A stretch of DNA of 6,467 nucleotides, from the NCBI GenBank assembly GCA_938004015.1, contig CALKWU010000011.1:1-6467 (forward strand), in the 5' to 3' direction. The position numbers and the translations under genes were made by a program. The notes beneath the pieces were generated by a model, which searched no databases, was not told where the DNA came from, and saw only the letters and a program-made list of their open reading frames with translations. This DNA comes from an uncultured Oceanobacillus sp. GTDB lineage: Bacteria > Bacillota > Bacilli > Bacillales > Amphibacillaceae. Position 1 is the first letter of the stretch. Each line of letters opens with the position of its first letter. Shown here one piece after another: positions 5,815-6,467 of this stretch.

Positions 5815-6467
5815 TTAATGCTTCTTGAGATATTCCAATGTGATTTTCCCTAACAATTTTGCAGCAATCAGCAACGAACGTTCATCGATATCGAATTTTG
5901 GATGATGATGAGGGTAAGCATACTCTTTTTCCGGATCTTTTGCACCGACAAAGAGGAATGATCCTTTTACATGTTGTAAGTAATAAGCAAAATCTTCCCC
6001 ACCCATGACCGGTTCCGTTTCAACGACCTTCGTCACACCCGGAATATCTTTCGCCATTTCCGCAGCAAAATCCGTTTCTTCTTTATGATTGATGAGTGCC
6101 GGATAACCCCAGTCGTATGTGAACTCGCCTTCCGCATCATACAAAGCACAAGTTGCATCAACGGTATGTTTTATTTCGTTTGCGATATAGTTCCTGACAT
6201 CATCGTTAAGTGTCCGGACCGTACCTTTTAATACGGCGGTGTCAGCGATAATGTTGTTCGCATTGATCGCTTCGAAAGTTCCGATTGAAACGACGGCAGG
6301 TTGTAATGGATCGACTTTCCGACTGACAATTTGCTGTAAATGCCCGACCAATTCACTTCCAATGACGATGCTATCTTTCGTTTGATGTGGATAGGCCCCG
6401 TGTCCGCCTTGGCCCTGGATCTTAATTTCAAAAAAATCAGCGGCGGCTTGCAGCGCACCTTCACGGT
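5815..6467 (-). CDS. M20D-family amidohydrolase (N-acyl amino acid / hippurate hydrolase type), N-terminus cut by window edge
   Basis: The C-terminal 216 residues of a metal-dependent amidohydrolase of peptidase family M20D (YhaA/YxeP, hippurate hydrolase and IAA-amino acid hydrolase relatives). Such enzymes cleave the amide bond of N-acylated amino acids, and full-length members have about 380-400 residues. Visible from the edge: GGHGAYPH (fragment residues 20-27) at the start of the dimerisation domain with its conserved His, NNIIADTAVLKGTVRT (70-85), then the catalytic-domain segment GGEDFAYYL (155-163) and HHHPKFDID (186-194), whose His is a metal ligand. The N-terminal metal-binding motifs (Cys/His and Glu) lie outside the window. 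The frame is continuous from 6467, so an internal TTG at 6351 is not the start. A strong terminator follows about 20 bases after the stop. Substrate cannot be told from this portion. Confidence 0.92.
   Translation of the reverse strand, partial: REGALQAAADFFEIKIQGQGGHGAYPHQTKDSIVIGSELVGHLQQIVSRKVDPLQPAVVSIGTFEAINANNIIADTAVLKGTVRTLNDDVRNYIANEIKHTVDATCALYDAEGEFTYDWGYPALINHKEETDFAAEMAKDIPGVTKVVETEPVMGGEDFAYYLQHVKGSFLFVGAKDPEKEYAYPHHHPKFDIDERSLLIAAKLLGKITLEYLKKH

Overview
The window looks like chromosomal DNA from a low-to-moderate-GC member of the Bacillaceae. Three things point there: strong AAAGGAG-type ribosome binding sites, TATAAT -10 boxes, and an adjacent MoxR-type ATPase and VWA-protein pair that I recognise as the counterpart of Bacillus subtilis yojN-yojO. 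All convincing genes lie on the minus strand, so transcription runs from high to low coordinates. There is no RNA gene, CRISPR array or intact mobile element that I can support.

Layout, in the direction of transcription. The right edge (5815-6467) holds the C-terminal part of an M20D-type amidohydrolase, closed by a clear intrinsic terminator at 5761-5793. Next is a self-contained unit at 4875-5633: a 252-residue IphP/LipA-like tyrosine phosphatase with its own candidate promoter and a hairpin terminator 108 bases past its stop. A gene-poor stretch (4287-4874) follows, with that terminator, a 14-bp inverted repeat and at most one doubtful 50-codon ORF. Then comes the yojN-yojO pair (4286-1385), an AAA+ ATPase followed by a VWA-domain protein with a 115-base gap and no terminator between them, so probably one operon. 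A second gene-poor stretch (863-1384) carries a 21-bp tandem repeat array. At the left edge is the N-terminal two thirds of a fosmidomycin-resistance-type (Fsr) MFS exporter with a good extended -10 promoter.

The genes do not form one pathway. The only functional partnership visible is YojN with YojO: MoxR/VWA pairs generally act as ATP-driven chaperones that mature or activate metalloenzymes (NorQ/NorD, CbbQ/CbbO, RavA/ViaA), but no client enzyme lies in the window. The most unusual non-coding feature is the 21-bp array at 1017-1292. It leaves long open frames on both strands and produces heptad-repeat ORFs that are probably not real genes.
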